Positions 55,238 to 64,000 of a stretch of 64,000 nucleotides of DNA are shown piece by piece. The DNA lies in NCBI RefSeq assembly GCF_020166395.1, contig NZ_JAIQXU010000022.1, positions 15,798 through 79,797 on the forward strand. The letters run 5' to 3'. Under the pieces are notes generated by a model. That model had not been told where the DNA came from, made no database searches, and saw only the letters and a program-made list of their open reading frames with translations. Source of the DNA: Deinococcus betulae (GTDB lineage: Bacteria; Deinococcota; Deinococci; Deinococcales; Deinococcaceae). Both the position numbers and the translations under genes were made by a program. Position 1 is the first letter of the stretch. Every line of letters starts with the position of its first letter.

Positions 55238-55999
55238 ATGAGGTCGCGTACCGCCAACCGCAGCGGCATTGTGCTCCGGCGGCGCGTGACGCCTGCCGGG
55301 GACATTCTGGTCACCCTGCTGACCCCACAGGGCAAATTAAAGGCCATTGCGCGCGGTGGGGTGCGCGGGCCACTGTCCAGCCGCCTGAACCTTTTTCACC
55401 ATGTCGGCGTGCAAATCTATCAGACGCCGCAGAACGACCTGGCCACCGTCAAACAGGCGGTGCTTGAGGGTGCGCTGCCGTCGCTGGCGCAGCCGGGCCG
55501 CTACGCCTTTGCTCACCTGATGGCGGAATTTGCCGACGCCCTGTTTCAAGAAGGCGAATTCAGCGAGCAGGCGTTTGACCTGTTTGCTGGCGCGCTGCGC
55601 GGCGTGGCCCACCAGCCTGACCCCGAGTGGGTGGCGCTGGTCATGAGTTACAAATTGCTGGCCCTGGCCGGCTTCGTGACGCAGACGGCGCGCTGTGCCC
55701 GCTGCGGCGCCCCCGAGCCGGAGCATCCAGACCCGCTGGGCGGGCAGGTGCTGTGCCGCGCCTGCGCCGCGCTGCCGCCCTATCCGCCCGAGTCGCTGGC
55801 GTTTTTACAGGGCGCCGTGCGCCGCACCGTGCGCGAAAGCATGGCCCAGCCCCTCCCTGCCGACCAGCGCCCGGCCCTGTGGCGCGCGTTGGAACGGTTT
55901 GTCACGGTGCAGGTGGGCAACGTGCAGTCCTGGCGTCAGCTGGTGCCCACAGCCGTCAGCGCGATGCAAGACACCCTCCGCACGTCTGACGTGGCCTGA
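55238..55999 (+). CDS. recO: DNA repair protein RecO
   Basis: Mediator that loads RecA onto SSB-coated DNA, part of the RecFOR pathway used by Deinococcus in place of RecBCD. The 253-residue protein has an OB-fold N-terminus ([32 protein letters not shown]) and a C-terminal helical domain with zinc ligands CARCG and CRAC. TACACT (55224-55229) is 8 nt before the ATG. No SOS or radiation-response palindrome is visible. Confidence 0.95.
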   Translation: MRSRTANRSGIVLRRRVTPAGDILVTLLTPQGKLKAIARGGVRGPLSSRLNLFHHVGVQIYQTPQNDLATVKQAVLEGALPSLAQPGRYAFAHLMAEFADALFQEGEFSEQAFDLFAGALRGVAHQPDPEWVALVMSYKLLALAGFVTQTARCARCGAPEPEHPDPLGGQVLCRACAALPPYPPESLAFLQGAVRRTVRESMAQPLPADQRPALWRALERFVTVQVGNVQSWRQLVPTAVSAMQDTLRTSDVA

Positions 56000-56020
56000 G
56001 TGAAGGAGCTGGGAGCGGAA

Positions 56021-56060
56021 CTCAGCGTGGTTGAGGGGTATGATCCTCAGCCACGCTGAG
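56021..56060 (+). terminator. hairpin after recO
   Basis: A perfect 10-bp outer stem CTCAGCGTGG/CCACGCTGAG with inner TGAGG/CCTCA pairing, 21 nt after the recO stop. There is no T-run. Confidence 0.6.
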
Positions 56061-56171
56061 GCGAACAGAGTGAGTCTCCGTCACAGACAGCGGCGAAAGT
56101 GGAGTTGAGGGGTGTTGGTGGCCCCTCAGTGGAATGGGCAGCCGCTATGAGAGCGCCGTCTGGCTCTTTCA

Positions 56172-56265
56172 TATAGACTCCGATTCGACCTTCTACGAAA
56201 ACGACGAAATTCGATCCGGGCGTGGAGTTGGTAAATCTCTGCCCTCCTGATAGACGGAAGCCGTA
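56172..56265 (+). repeat. truncated repeat, copy G
   Basis: About 94 bp. It starts TATAGACTCCGATTCGACC after TCA (56169-56171), keeps CGGGCGTGGAGTT and ends AGACGGAAGCCGTA, with an internal deletion removing much of both hairpins. The rest of the 460-nt gap 56000-56461 holds only the recO hairpin. Confidence 0.75.
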
Positions 56266-56461
56266 GCCGTTCAACCGCTGTTCATCAGCCATTGGCTCTG
56301 GTGCAGAACCCTGCCGGGGCGCTCATTCGAGAACTTTTGAAAACTCAGCTCTGAAAGCTCTATCTGCTGTGTGGGTGACCAGAGCTGTGACCCTACTCAG
56401 CTCAGAAGCGCACTGTAATGAGGGTTTTACTTCCGGCAGTGGCTCTGACTTGCAGCTCTAC

Positions 56462-57160
56462 CTACTCACCCAGCGCGGCGATGGCGCCCAGCAGGGCCAC
56501 TGGCGCGGTCTCGGCGCGCAGGATGCGTGGCCCCAGGGTCACGGCCTGCGCGCCGCGCGACACCAGGGCGGCCACCTCGGCGTCGGTCAGGCCGCCTTCG
56601 GGGCCAGTGATCACCGTTACGGGGGCAGTCCAGCGCAGCACCTCGGCCACCCGCAGCACCGACCCCGGCTGCGCGACCAGCACCTGCCCCTGGGGGGCAA
56701 AGGTGGCCAGAGGGACAGGCGCATGCACGACAGGCACCACGGCCCGGCGCGACTGCTTGCTGGCTTCCTGCGCCACGCGGCCGAGCCGCGTCAGTTTCTG
56801 GTCGCCTATCTCGCGCACGTCGGCGCGGGCCGTGACCAGCAGGCGAATCTCGGCCACGCCCAGTTCGGTGGCGGCGCGTACCACATCGGCCAGCTTATCG
56901 GCCTTCAGCAGGGCGGCGGCCAGGGTCAGTGGAAACGGCGTTTCGGCGGCGCCGCTGACCGCCTCGCCCAGGGTCAGCACCGCGCGGCCGGCGTCCAGCT
57001 CTAGCAGGGTGGCCCGCGCCTCGTGGCCCTGGCCGTCAAAGACGCGGACTCCGTCGCCAGCTTGTAGCCGCAGGACGTGCAGGTGTCGCGCCTCGGCGGG
57101 CCCCAGCGTCATGGTGGCCGCCAGTTCAGGGACCCGCAGGCGGTGGCGAGGCAGGGTCAT
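56462..57160 (-). CDS. rsmE: 16S rRNA (uracil-1498 N3) methyltransferase
   Basis: SPOUT-class trefoil methyltransferase modifying helix 44 of 16S rRNA. The 232 residues have a PUA-like N-terminus ([19 protein letters not shown]) and the knotted SAM site [13 protein letters not shown] and [16 protein letters not shown]. It overlaps prmA by 4 nt (57157-57160), a gene order common in bacteria. Confidence 0.95.
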   Translation of the reverse strand: MTLPRHRLRVPELAATMTLGPAEARHLHVLRLQAGDGVRVFDGQGHEARATLLELDAGRAVLTLGEAVSGAAETPFPLTLAAALLKADKLADVVRAATELGVAEIRLLVTARADVREIGDQKLTRLGRVAQEASKQSRRAVVPVVHAPVPLATFAPQGQVLVAQPGSVLRVAEVLRWTAPVTVITGPEGGLTDAEVAALVSRGAQAVTLGPRILRAETAPVALLGAIAALGE

Positions 57161-57969
57161 GCGCTAGCGCGGGCCGTCACCAGTGCCCACTCGCCGTCTT
57201 CGCGCACCTGCACAGCGGTGAAGCCTTCACGGTCCAGCGCCTCCAGTACGAGCGGTAGTTTGCCGGTCAGAATGCCGGTCAGCACCAGGGGACCGTCGGG
57301 GCGCAGGTGACTGACATATTCTCCAGCCAGCAGGTCGTGCAGTTCGGCGTACAGGTTGGCCACCAGCACGTCATACACGCCGTCCGGCACCACGTCGCCG
57401 GGCAGGTCGTCGCCCAGGGTGCCTTCTAAAAACACGGCCCGGCCCGTGGGCACCCCATTCAGTTCGGCGTTTTCCTGGGCAATCGGAATGGTGATAGGGT
57501 CAATGTCCACCCCCAGCACGTAGGGCGCGCCCAGCAGCGCCGCTGCGATGGCCAGGACGCCGCTGCCGGTGCCGACATCCAGCACGGTTTGTGCCGTCAG
57601 GTCTAGGCCGCTCAACGCCTCAACCGCCATGCGTGTGGTGGCGTGGTGGCCAGTCCCGAATGCCATGCCCGGCTCAATGACCAGCGCGGTCTGTTTCGCC
57701 GGCACCTCGGCGCGCAGCCAGGGCGGCACGATGGTGACCCGCCCCGCCTGCACCGGGCGCAGGTTGGCCTTGAACTCGGCCAGCCAGTCCTGGTCAGCTT
57801 CACGGCGCCACTCGCCGTCGCGGATGTCGGCGGCCAGCTCGGTTTCCTCGTCAAAATAGGCCCGAATGACGCCGGTCCGCTCCTCCAGGCCCGTGGCCCC
57901 GGCCTGCCACAGCAGGTCCAGGTGGGCTTCGCGCGTCTCGAACGTTCCGGGGAGGTGGTACACCAGCAT
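57157..57969 (-). CDS. prmA: ribosomal protein L11 methyltransferase
   Basis: Trimethylates ribosomal protein L11. The 270-residue protein has an N-terminal substrate-binding domain and the SAM fold with [36 protein letters not shown] and DVLVANLYA, as in the Thermus enzyme. TAGACT (57976-57981) is 6 nt before the ATG. It forms a two-gene operon with rsmE. Confidence 0.96.
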   Translation of the reverse strand: MLVYHLPGTFETREAHLDLLWQAGATGLEERTGVIRAYFDEETELAADIRDGEWRREADQDWLAEFKANLRPVQAGRVTIVPPWLRAEVPAKQTALVIEPGMAFGTGHHATTRMAVEALSGLDLTAQTVLDVGTGSGVLAIAAALLGAPYVLGVDIDPITIPIAQENAELNGVPTGRAVFLEGTLGDDLPGDVVPDGVYDVLVANLYAELHDLLAGEYVSHLRPDGPLVLTGILTGKLPLVLEALDREGFTAVQVREDGEWALVTARASA

Positions 57970-58037
57970 CCCGCCAGTCTAGGGCATGGCGTGGGCGGGG
58001 TCAGAACGTGCGGGGAAGCGCACCTATACTGACCAGG

Positions 58038-58829
58038 ATGAAGCTCGCAATCGTTGGTGTGGGAAAACTGGGCCTGGCTCTGCTGGAGGGCGTGACGGCG
58101 CGCGGGGTCATCCCGGCAAACGAGATTGGCCTGCTGGACACCAACGCGCCGCGCGCCCAGGAGATTGCGGCCCGCAGCGGGGCGCGCGTGCTGGTGCCGG
58201 GCGACCTGGCCCGCGCCGAGCGCATCCTGATCAGCCTGCAACCGCGCGTGTTCCCCGAAGCCGCCGAGTGGCTGGCCCAGGAAAATGCCGGCTACATCTC
58301 CACGATGGCGGGCGTGAGCGTCACGGCGCTGACGCGGCGCCTGGGCACCAAGCGCGTGGTGCGCGTGATGCCCAATCTGGCGGCCACGATTGGCCTGAGT
58401 CAGACCGCCATCACCGGCCCGCGTGAGGCCGGAGACGCCGGGGACCTGGCTTTTGCCCGTACCCTCTTTGGCGCGGTAGGCGACACCTACGAATTGCCGG
58501 AACACCTGTTCAACGCCTTTACCGGCATGAGCGCTTCTGGCCCCGCTTACGCCGCTGTGGTGGCCGAGGCTCTGGCCGACGGCGGCGTGCGCATGGGCCT
58601 GCCCCGACCGCTGGCCAACGAACTGGCCGCCAAGCTGCTGGTGGGGGCCGGCGAACTGCTGCAGCGCCGCGCCCACCCAGGGCTGCTGAAAGATGAGGTT
58701 GCCAGTCCGGGCGGCACCACGATTGCGGGCCTGGCGGCGCTCGAAGCGTCTGGCGTGCGCGGCGGCCTGATTGAGGCGGTGGTGCAGGCCACCCGCCGGG
58801 GCACGGAGCTTGGCAAAGATCAGGACTGA
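58038..58829 (+). CDS. proC: pyrroline-5-carboxylate reductase
   Basis: Last step of proline synthesis, P5C to proline with NADPH. The 263 residues include the Rossmann start [25 protein letters not shown], the signature [24 protein letters not shown] and [26 protein letters not shown] (58025-58030) lies 7 nt before the ATG. The catabolic gntR-putA-pruA operon is about 5 kb away, so synthesis and breakdown of proline are near neighbours but under separate promoters. Confidence 0.96.
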   Translation: MKLAIVGVGKLGLALLEGVTARGVIPANEIGLLDTNAPRAQEIAARSGARVLVPGDLARAERILISLQPRVFPEAAEWLAQENAGYISTMAGVSVTALTRRLGTKRVVRVMPNLAATIGLSQTAITGPREAGDAGDLAFARTLFGAVGDTYELPEHLFNAFTGMSASGPAYAAVVAEALADGGVRMGLPRPLANELAAKLLVGAGELLQRRAHPGLLKDEVASPGGTTIAGLAALEASGVRGGLIEAVVQATRRGTELGKDQD

Positions 58830-58969
58830 CACCTGGTGGGAGGGGAGCGCGGCTTCTCTCACCTTCTGTCAATAGAGGTGGCTTGCGGTGCTTTTCAAAG
58901 TCGCTGACTCGGAAAGGCTAGGACCGTAAGACTCTGGACGCCTTTCCACGCGGCTGTTCCCCACTTTCT

Positions 58970-59008
58970 TTGACTGTGCCCAAAAATCGGACCTATGAAA
59001 GCGCTTTC
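58970..59008 (+). promoter_or_regulatory. autoregulated promoter of the LacI-family gene
   Basis: TTGACT (58970-58975), 18-nt spacer, TATGAA (58994-58999). The perfect palindrome GAAAGCGCTTTC (58997-59008) overlaps the -10 and has the central CG typical of LacI-family operators. Confidence 0.75.
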
Positions 59009-59022
59009 AGGTATGCTGTGGC

Positions 59023-59076
59023 ATGCCTTCAGCCTTCTTTGCTCCGGCCCGCCGGGGGGCCACGCGCCGTTCATGA
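59023..59076 (+). CDS. possible 17-residue leader peptide coupled to the LacI-family gene
   Basis: A short frame, MPSAFFAPARRGATRRS, whose TGA overlaps the ATG of the regulator gene (ATGA). It might feed ribosomes to that gene, which lacks its own Shine-Dalgarno. TATGCT (59012-59017) lies 5 nt before the ATG but has no -35. The frame is short enough to be chance. Confidence 0.35.
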   Translation: MPSAFFAPARRGATRRS

Positions 59077-60089
59077 CCCGCGCCGTGACCCTCAGTGAAG
59101 TGGCGCGGGAGGCGGGGGTTTCGCCCAGCACGGTCTCGCGTATTTTGAACGGCACGGCCCGCGTCAACGACGACAAGGCGCGGCAGGTGCGCCAGGCCAT
59201 CGAGAAACTGGGCTACACCCGTAACGCCTTTGCGCGCAGCCTGGCGACCGGGTCGTCGGGCATCGTCGGCGTCCTTACGCCGGATATCGCCAGTCCCTTT
59301 TATAACGACGCCCTCAGCGGCATCGAGCGTGGCCTGATGGGCAGTGGCTTTTCGCCTCTGATTATCAGCGGCCACTGGCGCACGGGTGAAGAAGAGCATG
59401 CCGTGAGCCTGCTGCTTAACCGCCGAGTGGAGGGGCTGATTATTCTGGGTGGCCAGATGCCCGACCACGAGATTCGGGAGGTGGCGGCCCGGCTGCCGGT
59501 GGGCGTGCTGGGCCGCGAGGTGGATCTGAAGGACTGGGGCGGCGTGGCGCTGACCATGGACAACCGCCAATCGGCGCGCGACCTCGTGACCTATCTGGTG
59601 GGCCGGGGCCACCGGATAATTGGGCACATCAGCGGCCCGCAGGACCACACCGACGCCCGTGACCGCCTGCGCGGCTACCGCGAAGCGCTGGAGGAATGCG
59701 GCCTGCGCTTTCAGCCGTCGCTGGTGGTGCAGGGGGACTTTCAGGAGCCGTCTGGTCTGATCGGGATGCAGCGCCTGCTCAACCGCCACGCCGACCTGAC
59801 GGCCATTTTCGCGGCCAACGACCAGATGGCCTACGGCGCCCGGCTGGCCCTGCACCGCCTGGGCCTGCGCGTGCCCGAGGATATGTCTCTGATCGGTTTT
59901 GACGACCTGCCGGGGTCGTCGTACACCACGCCGCCGCTGTCGTCGGTGCGCCAGCCAATGGCCGAGATGGGGCAGTGGCTGGCGCGGTACGTGCTGGGGC
60001 GCCTACGTGGCGAAACCCCCGAACCGTTCGCGCCCCGCCAGGAGCTGATGCTGCGCGAATCGGTCGCCAGCCGCCGGGGCACCCACTGA
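59073..60089 (+). CDS. LacI-family transcriptional regulator
   Basis: A 338-residue repressor. The HTH is VTLSEVAREAGVSPSTVSRILNG (about 4-26), followed by the hinge region, a periplasmic-binding-protein-like sugar domain (SSGIVGVLTPDIASPFYNDAL, HRIIGHISGP, AIFAANDQMAYGA) and FDDLPGSSYTTPPLSSVRQP. I chose the ATG at 59073 because it begins just before the HTH; upstream in-frame ATGs lie on the operator. Likely targets are itself and, by operator similarity, the GH16 glucanase at 26.8 kb. Confidence 0.92.
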   Translation: MTRAVTLSEVAREAGVSPSTVSRILNGTARVNDDKARQVRQAIEKLGYTRNAFARSLATGSSGIVGVLTPDIASPFYNDALSGIERGLMGSGFSPLIISGHWRTGEEEHAVSLLLNRRVEGLIILGGQMPDHEIREVAARLPVGVLGREVDLKDWGGVALTMDNRQSARDLVTYLVGRGHRIIGHISGPQDHTDARDRLRGYREALEECGLRFQPSLVVQGDFQEPSGLIGMQRLLNRHADLTAIFAANDQMAYGARLALHRLGLRVPEDMSLIGFDDLPGSSYTTPPLSSVRQPMAEMGQWLARYVLGRLRGETPEPFAPRQELMLRESVASRRGTH

Positions 60090-60537
60090 TGGGCAGGGGA
60101 AGAGGTACAGATCTGGACGTGCCGGCCTCAAGTGAGGCTCAAGCCTCTTCAGGGCGCGGCACGGAGCAGGCTCTGACCTGCTCAGTGATTCCACGATAGA
60201 TGTTCTAGGCCTGTCTTGCCGGAGCACAGTAAGCGCCTTGGGCGAGATGGCAGATGGAGAGGACGAGCCCTTGCCAGCCTTTAGAGCAGAGCGGGCTTGA
60301 GTTGGCGCTCAATCGCATGTTCGCAAGGCGAATTCAGCCCTTAGTCAGTCTCCAGACGATGGAATAAAGCAGAAGACTGCGAGTCATTTCAGCCTCTCCT
60401 GCACAGCCCTGCAAGTCTGCAGAGTCTGAGGCAATTGCTCCATCTGCACCCAAGAATAGAACTGTCACGATCAGGTGCTGCCTTGACGTTGCCGTGGGTC
60501 CACACGCTCGGCTCGCTCTCACCGCAGCCCCTTAGGC
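60090..60537. other. gene-free stretch with two hairpins
   Basis: After the LacI-family stop, GAGGCT/AGCCTC (60134-60147) and GAGCAGG/CCTGCTC (60164-60183) form perfect small stems that may end the transcript. No gene is supported in the remaining 350 nt. Confidence 0.4.
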
Positions 60538-60852
60538 TCAGCGGGTCACCTGTTCACGAATGGCCTGCTGAACGGCTTTGGCATACAGCTGACCGGCCTC
60601 GTCCGGCGGATAGCCGCTGTGCCGCTCCCGCCGCAGCTCGAAAAAGAGGCAGGTGCGCAGCACGTCCAGGTCGGTGGGCAGTGCGCCGGTCCTGGTGTAC
60701 TGGCTCAGGGTCGTGTTGGCAATGTCGGCGCAGCGCTCAAAGCTATTCCAGTGAGTGTATCCGTCGAAACCTGAGGCGAAGACTCGCCACTCCTGGTCAT
60801 CCGTTGGCAAGTGCTCTGGACGCAAATCGGCCGAGGCGATTACTGGTGACAT
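60538..60852 (-). CDS. small hypothetical protein
   Basis: A 104-residue, mostly polar protein of unknown family with FASGFDGYTHWNSFERCADIAN and a helical C-terminus. Two TANNNT boxes (TAGGTT 5 nt and TACGAT 10 nt upstream) could drive a leaderless or near-leaderless mRNA. No signal peptide or membrane segment is present. Codon use looks normal for the window. Confidence 0.65.
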   Translation of the reverse strand: MSPVIASADLRPEHLPTDDQEWRVFASGFDGYTHWNSFERCADIANTTLSQYTRTGALPTDLDVLRTCLFFELRRERHSGYPPDEAGQLYAKAVQQAIREQVTR

Positions 60853-60926
60853 GGGTCAACCTATCGTAGGCGCGCGTTCGTTGGCTCTGAGGTGCCGGCA
60901 TTGCTGAGGTGCTGACGGCGGCGCTG

Positions 60927-61436
60927 TCAAGGGGAGAGACCTTCAATCTCCCGGTTTGCACTTGACTTCACCCGCTTCGCGTCCGCTCTGGGGTAGGTGT
61001 GACACGTAGAACGGAAAGAGAGGGGCCAGCCCTCGTACACCCGGTTGTAGTTGAGGTTGACGCTGATGTCGTCGCGCTGCATGGTGACATTTTCCTTGAC
61101 CTGGGTGACATCGGTGAAGCCGGCGGCGGCCACTGCTGACCGGATGGCTTCGAGCTGACCCGCGACATTACCTTTCGGGGCCTTCATGCTGCCACCACCG
61201 ACGTACCGCTGACCGATGCCGCCTGGGCACGATGCCCAGCGGCCTGTGGCTTTCAGATCGGTGCCCCCCAGCGCTCTGGCGGCCGCAAGCATGGCGTCGC
61301 GGGCAGCATCAACCGCGGCCTGCTCGGTGGCCTGGGCTGAGCGCTCGTCACGCCCTAACGAGCAGGCCGAAAGCAGCGCCGCGAGGCCCAGCAGGGTCAG
61401 GGATGGGCGGGCACGTTGAGAGCGGAACGCCAGCAT
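60927..61436 (-). CDS. lipoprotein of unknown function
   Basis: A 169-residue protein with a lipoprotein signal ending LLSAC (lipidated Cys about 25). An Ala-rich helical segment follows, then a domain with two cysteines (WASCPGG and STCHTY) and alternating strands (DISVNLNYNRVYEGWPL). TATGAT (61443-61448) lies 6 nt before the ATG. No family is recognised. Confidence 0.75.
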   Translation of the reverse strand: MLAFRSQRARPSLTLLGLAALLSACSLGRDERSAQATEQAAVDAARDAMLAAARALGGTDLKATGRWASCPGGIGQRYVGGGSMKAPKGNVAGQLEAIRSAVAAAGFTDVTQVKENVTMQRDDISVNLNYNRVYEGWPLSFRSTCHTYPRADAKRVKSSANREIEGLSP

Positions 61437-61520
61437 AGCCGCATCATAGGCGTGAAGCTGCCTGCTTCAGTCCTGGCCTCTTCAGGCGTGGCTGTGTCTT
61501 GGCCCTCTTGATACGGTGGC

Positions 61521-61922
61521 ATGGTGCCGTTTCGACCACTTGAAGAAGACCAGCCGAATGTCAGGGTCTCCTGCCGCGCCTGTCAGTGGCGGTGGACCAT
61601 CTATATGCAGCAACTGGGGCTTCCCCTGACGTGCCCGTCGTGCGGTGCAGTCGCGCCGCCACGGTATGAGGGGACCACGGCAGCAGGCAGTGGAGGCCAG
61701 GTGACGTTCAGCACCTTTAAGCAGCTGCTCAGTCAGCCGGGCACTTCAGCGGAGTTCATTGGCCTGGTCGAACATCTGCTTGACCTCCGGCCTGAGGCTG
61801 ACCTCGGGTTTGTGGATGCCGCTGGACACGCTGTTGAGCTTGAGGAAGTGCATTACCGCATTCAGGGTCAGGCGGCGTGGCAGGCCACGCTGTACAACCG
61901 CGCGATGAACCACATTCGTTGA
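61521..61922 (+). CDS. hypothetical protein with zinc-ribbon motif
   Basis: A 133-residue protein with CRACQWRW near the N-terminus and CPSCGAV 25 residues later, a plausible zinc ribbon; the rest is acidic. TACGGT (61512-61517) lies 3 nt before the ATG and 6 nt before the next codon, GTG, so the GTG at 61524 may be the true leaderless start. No family is recognised. Confidence 0.6.
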   Translation: MVPFRPLEEDQPNVRVSCRACQWRWTIYMQQLGLPLTCPSCGAVAPPRYEGTTAAGSGGQVTFSTFKQLLSQPGTSAEFIGLVEHLLDLRPEADLGFVDAAGHAVELEEVHYRIQGQAAWQATLYNRAMNHIR

Positions 61923-62249
61923 CACGGTGCGGCCGAACCTTGTTCACCACTCTAGGCTGGTGCGGCGAGGCAGCGAGCGCAACCCAAGACAACTGTGGAC
62001 GACACAACCTGATGCCGTCCTGGGCCGATGCAGGTTGGTCGCCACAGTTCATGCTGAACGCGGCGTCATCTCAATCTCCAGAAGTCTTATGAGCGTCAGG
62101 GGATGCTATGGAGCAACTTCGTTATAAGCTCTGTCCTTCTGCCATGAGTGGCCTTGGAAGGCGGATGCCTCAGCGTCCATGCGGATACTTGGCCACCAAT
62201 GAATTCTTTCGCACATCGCTGGCCCTGTCAGCCGCTAGGCTAGGCGCCG
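61923..62249. other. gene-free stretch
   Basis: No supported gene. It contains the TAGGCT -10 box (62236-62241) of the next gene at its right end; nothing else is recognisable. Confidence 0.35.
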
Positions 62250-62804
62250 ATGACCGCGCGCCGTGCCCGACTACTGCTTGCCTGCCTCCTGCTGCCCGCA
62301 GGGGCGCAGGCCCTGGCTCCAGATGCCACCTATTATCCCCGCCGACCAGGAACGCGCTGGGTGTACAGCAGCGGCGAAACGCAGGTGGCCGGGGCGCCAG
62401 TCGTTCACCGGGGCGTCACCGTGACTCCAGTCAGTCACCAGTACGGCGCCACCACCTTCTCACAGGATCTGTTAGAACACCGCGCCGACGGCAGCGTGTG
62501 GCTGCGCGGCGTGAATACGGGGGGGCGCCTGACGTGGTACACGCCGCCTCTGAACATCTACCCACCCGGCCCCTTGCGCCCTGGCATGACCTGGCAAAGC
62601 GCCGCCGCTGGGGTCATTCAGCGCTCGCTCGTAACGGGCGTGGCGCCGCTGACCACGCCTGCGGGCGCCTTTAACGCCCTGAAAATCCGCACCGAGACCA
62701 CAGCCGGCGGCAAGGTCAGTGCCCAGACCAGCTACTTTGTGCCCACGGTGGGCGTGGTGCGTTTTGACACCGCCGACGGCAGCGTGATTCAGCTGGTGAA
62801 ATAA
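62250..62804 (+). CDS. exported beta-rich protein of unknown function
   Basis: A 184-residue protein with a signal peptide (about 1-22, ending AQA) and a body starting PDATYYPRRPGTRWVYSSGE, a pattern seen in secreted proteins with repeated strand pairs; YFVPTVGVVRFDT near the end is typical of that group. TAGGCT (62236-62241) is 8 nt before the ATG. It stands alone. Confidence 0.75.
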   Translation: MTARRARLLLACLLLPAGAQALAPDATYYPRRPGTRWVYSSGETQVAGAPVVHRGVTVTPVSHQYGATTFSQDLLEHRADGSVWLRGVNTGGRLTWYTPPLNIYPPGPLRPGMTWQSAAAGVIQRSLVTGVAPLTTPAGAFNALKIRTETTAGGKVSAQTSYFVPTVGVVRFDTADGSVIQLVK

Positions 62805-63058
62805 CGCCCGGCAAGGCTGACGGGCAGCGGCGGCTCATTCACCCTGAGGCTAACCACAGCCCGCACGGCTGTTAGCACCGCTGTCTGTTTCGGCCACTCT
62901 TCGCCCCAGTACGGTTAAGGAGTGATGCTCTCAACTGCTCTGAGGGCCTGTAAAGGCGGCTGGTAAGTGGGGTTGAGCAGGGCGGCCATACATAGGTGTG
63001 CATCACAACTGGAGGGAGCAGAAGCTCCTGGTCCGCTCACTGCACTTTGCAACCTGCT
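62805..63058. other. gap between convergent genes
   Basis: Nothing recognisable apart from local GC-rich pairs just after the stop at 62804 (GCCCGGCAAGG... area); no strong terminator. Confidence 0.3.
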
Positions 63059-63709
63059 CTATTTGGGGCGGCGAGCGCGGTAGGTTAGCAGGGCGGCATA
63101 CATCTTGGTGCGGGCCTGGGCACCGCGCCAGAAGCCGCGTTTCTTTTCCTTGACCACCTGGGCCACGTTGGGGAGCGCCATGTACGCCCACCGCGCCCCA
63201 GTGACCTTGAGGTGGCGGGTAATGGCCGGTTCAGGCCAGCGCTCGGCGCCCAGATCGGGCACGCCCAGCAGCCACGCGCGGCGGCAGGCACGCTGGCCGC
63301 TCAGGTGAGGGGTCAGCTTGTTGCCCCAGTCAGTCACAAAACCGCCGCCCTCGAATACCCCGATGCTCATGTCCAGGACGCCGCTTAGCACAGGCCCGCA
63401 CAGGCGCTGCAGGTGGTCCAGGGTTAGGCCGGTCAGGTCGGCGTCCAGCAGCACCACGGTCTCGGCGGTGGCTGCCTGCAACCCGGCCAGCAGCGCCGCG
63501 CCCTTGCCGCCGTTCTCGGGCAACTCCACTACCTGCGCGCCCGCCACGCGGGCGGCTTGGGCGGTGCCGTCGCAGCTGCCGTCCGACGCCACCACCACCT
63601 GCGGCGTCAGTTCCAGGGCCACGCGCACCACGGCGCCCACGGTGTCGGCCTCGTTGTAAGCGGGGATCACCACCGCCAGAGACGGGGCAGAGGAAGCGGC
63701 CATCGGCAT
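63059..63709 (-). CDS. family 2 glycosyltransferase
   Basis: A 216-residue GT-A fold enzyme with AVVIPAYNEADTVGAVV at the N-terminus, VASDGSCDGTAQAA and the metal-binding LLDADLTG. It lacks C-terminal membrane helices, so it is a short, soluble or peripheral type like those using nucleotide-sugars for glucosyl-3-phosphoglycerate or polyprenol glycosylation. TACCAT (63717-63722) lies 7 nt before the ATG. No neighbouring sugar genes help to define the substrate. Confidence 0.88.
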   Translation of the reverse strand: MPMAASSAPSLAVVIPAYNEADTVGAVVRVALELTPQVVVASDGSCDGTAQAARVAGAQVVELPENGGKGAALLAGLQAATAETVVLLDADLTGLTLDHLQRLCGPVLSGVLDMSIGVFEGGGFVTDWGNKLTPHLSGQRACRRAWLLGVPDLGAERWPEPAITRHLKVTGARWAYMALPNVAQVVKEKKRGFWRGAQARTKMYAALLTYRARRPK

Positions 63710-64000
63710 GCCGCCTATGGTAAGGGATGAAGCCAGAGGCGAAACGGCCTGAGCTCTGAGGCCATGCTGTCACAGCGCCTCTGGGCCGGTATGGCGCTCC
63801 TGTCGTGCTGGCCTATGACGCGTGAGTGCGGTGTGCGGCCGCCTCTGTTTACCTTTCTCAGGGGGAGTGCAGGGCTCTTGAAGTTTGGTCCTTCAGTAGA
63901 CCAGGGGCGGGTGGGCTAGCCGCACTCAGCCGGCCTCTGCGACTGGAGAGGAGCCTTCGCAGAACGGCTGGTGGCGCTCCACTGTTAGGAGAACCTGCTC
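63710..64000. other. right-hand edge without recognised gene
   Basis: Beyond the glycosyltransferase -10 box no gene start is supported. GTTAGGAGAACC near 63985 might be a Shine-Dalgarno for a gene starting outside the window. Confidence 0.3.

Overview
The window looks like part of a Deinococcus chromosome. Coding DNA is GC-rich. The gene content fits the genus: recN, recO, UvsE-type UV endonuclease, the RsmE/PrmA pair, mglBA, an ATP-type PEP carboxykinase and a CrtI-like carotenoid enzyme. The promoters fit too: more than twenty genes have a TANNNT -10 box ending only 5-9 nt before an ATG or GTG, the arrangement of leaderless mRNAs known to be common in Deinococcus. A minority of genes (pckA, malE, mglA, the GH16 glucanase, the antiporter, csp) instead have a clear Shine-Dalgarno. 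No rRNA, tRNA, CRISPR array, prophage or full insertion sequence was seen.

Layout. 0-7 kb: 5' end of glmM, a phosphotransferase-fold protein, recN, an Ala-rich membrane-anchored protein and pckA. 7-12 kb: a maltose-type ABC importer (malE, malF, malG) without an ATPase gene, with its own promoter, operator-like palindrome, intergenic hairpins and terminator. 12-20.5 kb: rsmB, a gene broken by two copies of a 133-bp repeat, deoD, an AlaX editing protein, glycogen phosphorylase, mglBA. 20.5-29.7 kb: a phosphodiester glycosidase, a DnaQ-like exonuclease, a gluconokinase, a DUF2256-uvsE pair, a secreted GH16 glucanase and an Rrf2 regulator. 30-40 kb: rsgA, a CPA2 antiporter, a 7TM GGDEF protein and a 1038-aa fusion of an acetoacetate-decarboxylase-like domain with an FAD oxidoreductase. 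40-49 kb: an M29 aminopeptidase, purU, a membrane protein behind a TetR-type operator, and a UbiA/CrtI-like overlapping pair. 49-54 kb: a four-gene proline catabolism operon (gntR, proline dehydrogenase, an NmrA-like gene, pruA) in which each gene overlaps the next. 54-64 kb: cold shock protein, recO, rsmE-prmA, proC, an autoregulated LacI-family gene, small hypotheticals and a glycosyltransferase.

The most striking structure is a family of small mobile-like elements. Four copies are exactly 133 bp, have ends close to TACGGAYTCCG...CGGAATCCGTA, and sit between 3-bp repeats (TGA/TGA, TGA/CGA or TCA/TCA). Two interrupt one gene at 13.4-14.5 kb; removing both, each with one 3-bp repeat, leaves exactly 290 codons. 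The copies carry two hairpins whose sequences differ between copies while the pairing is kept. At least four degenerate copies lie elsewhere (41.8, 41.9, 47.0 and 56.2 kb).
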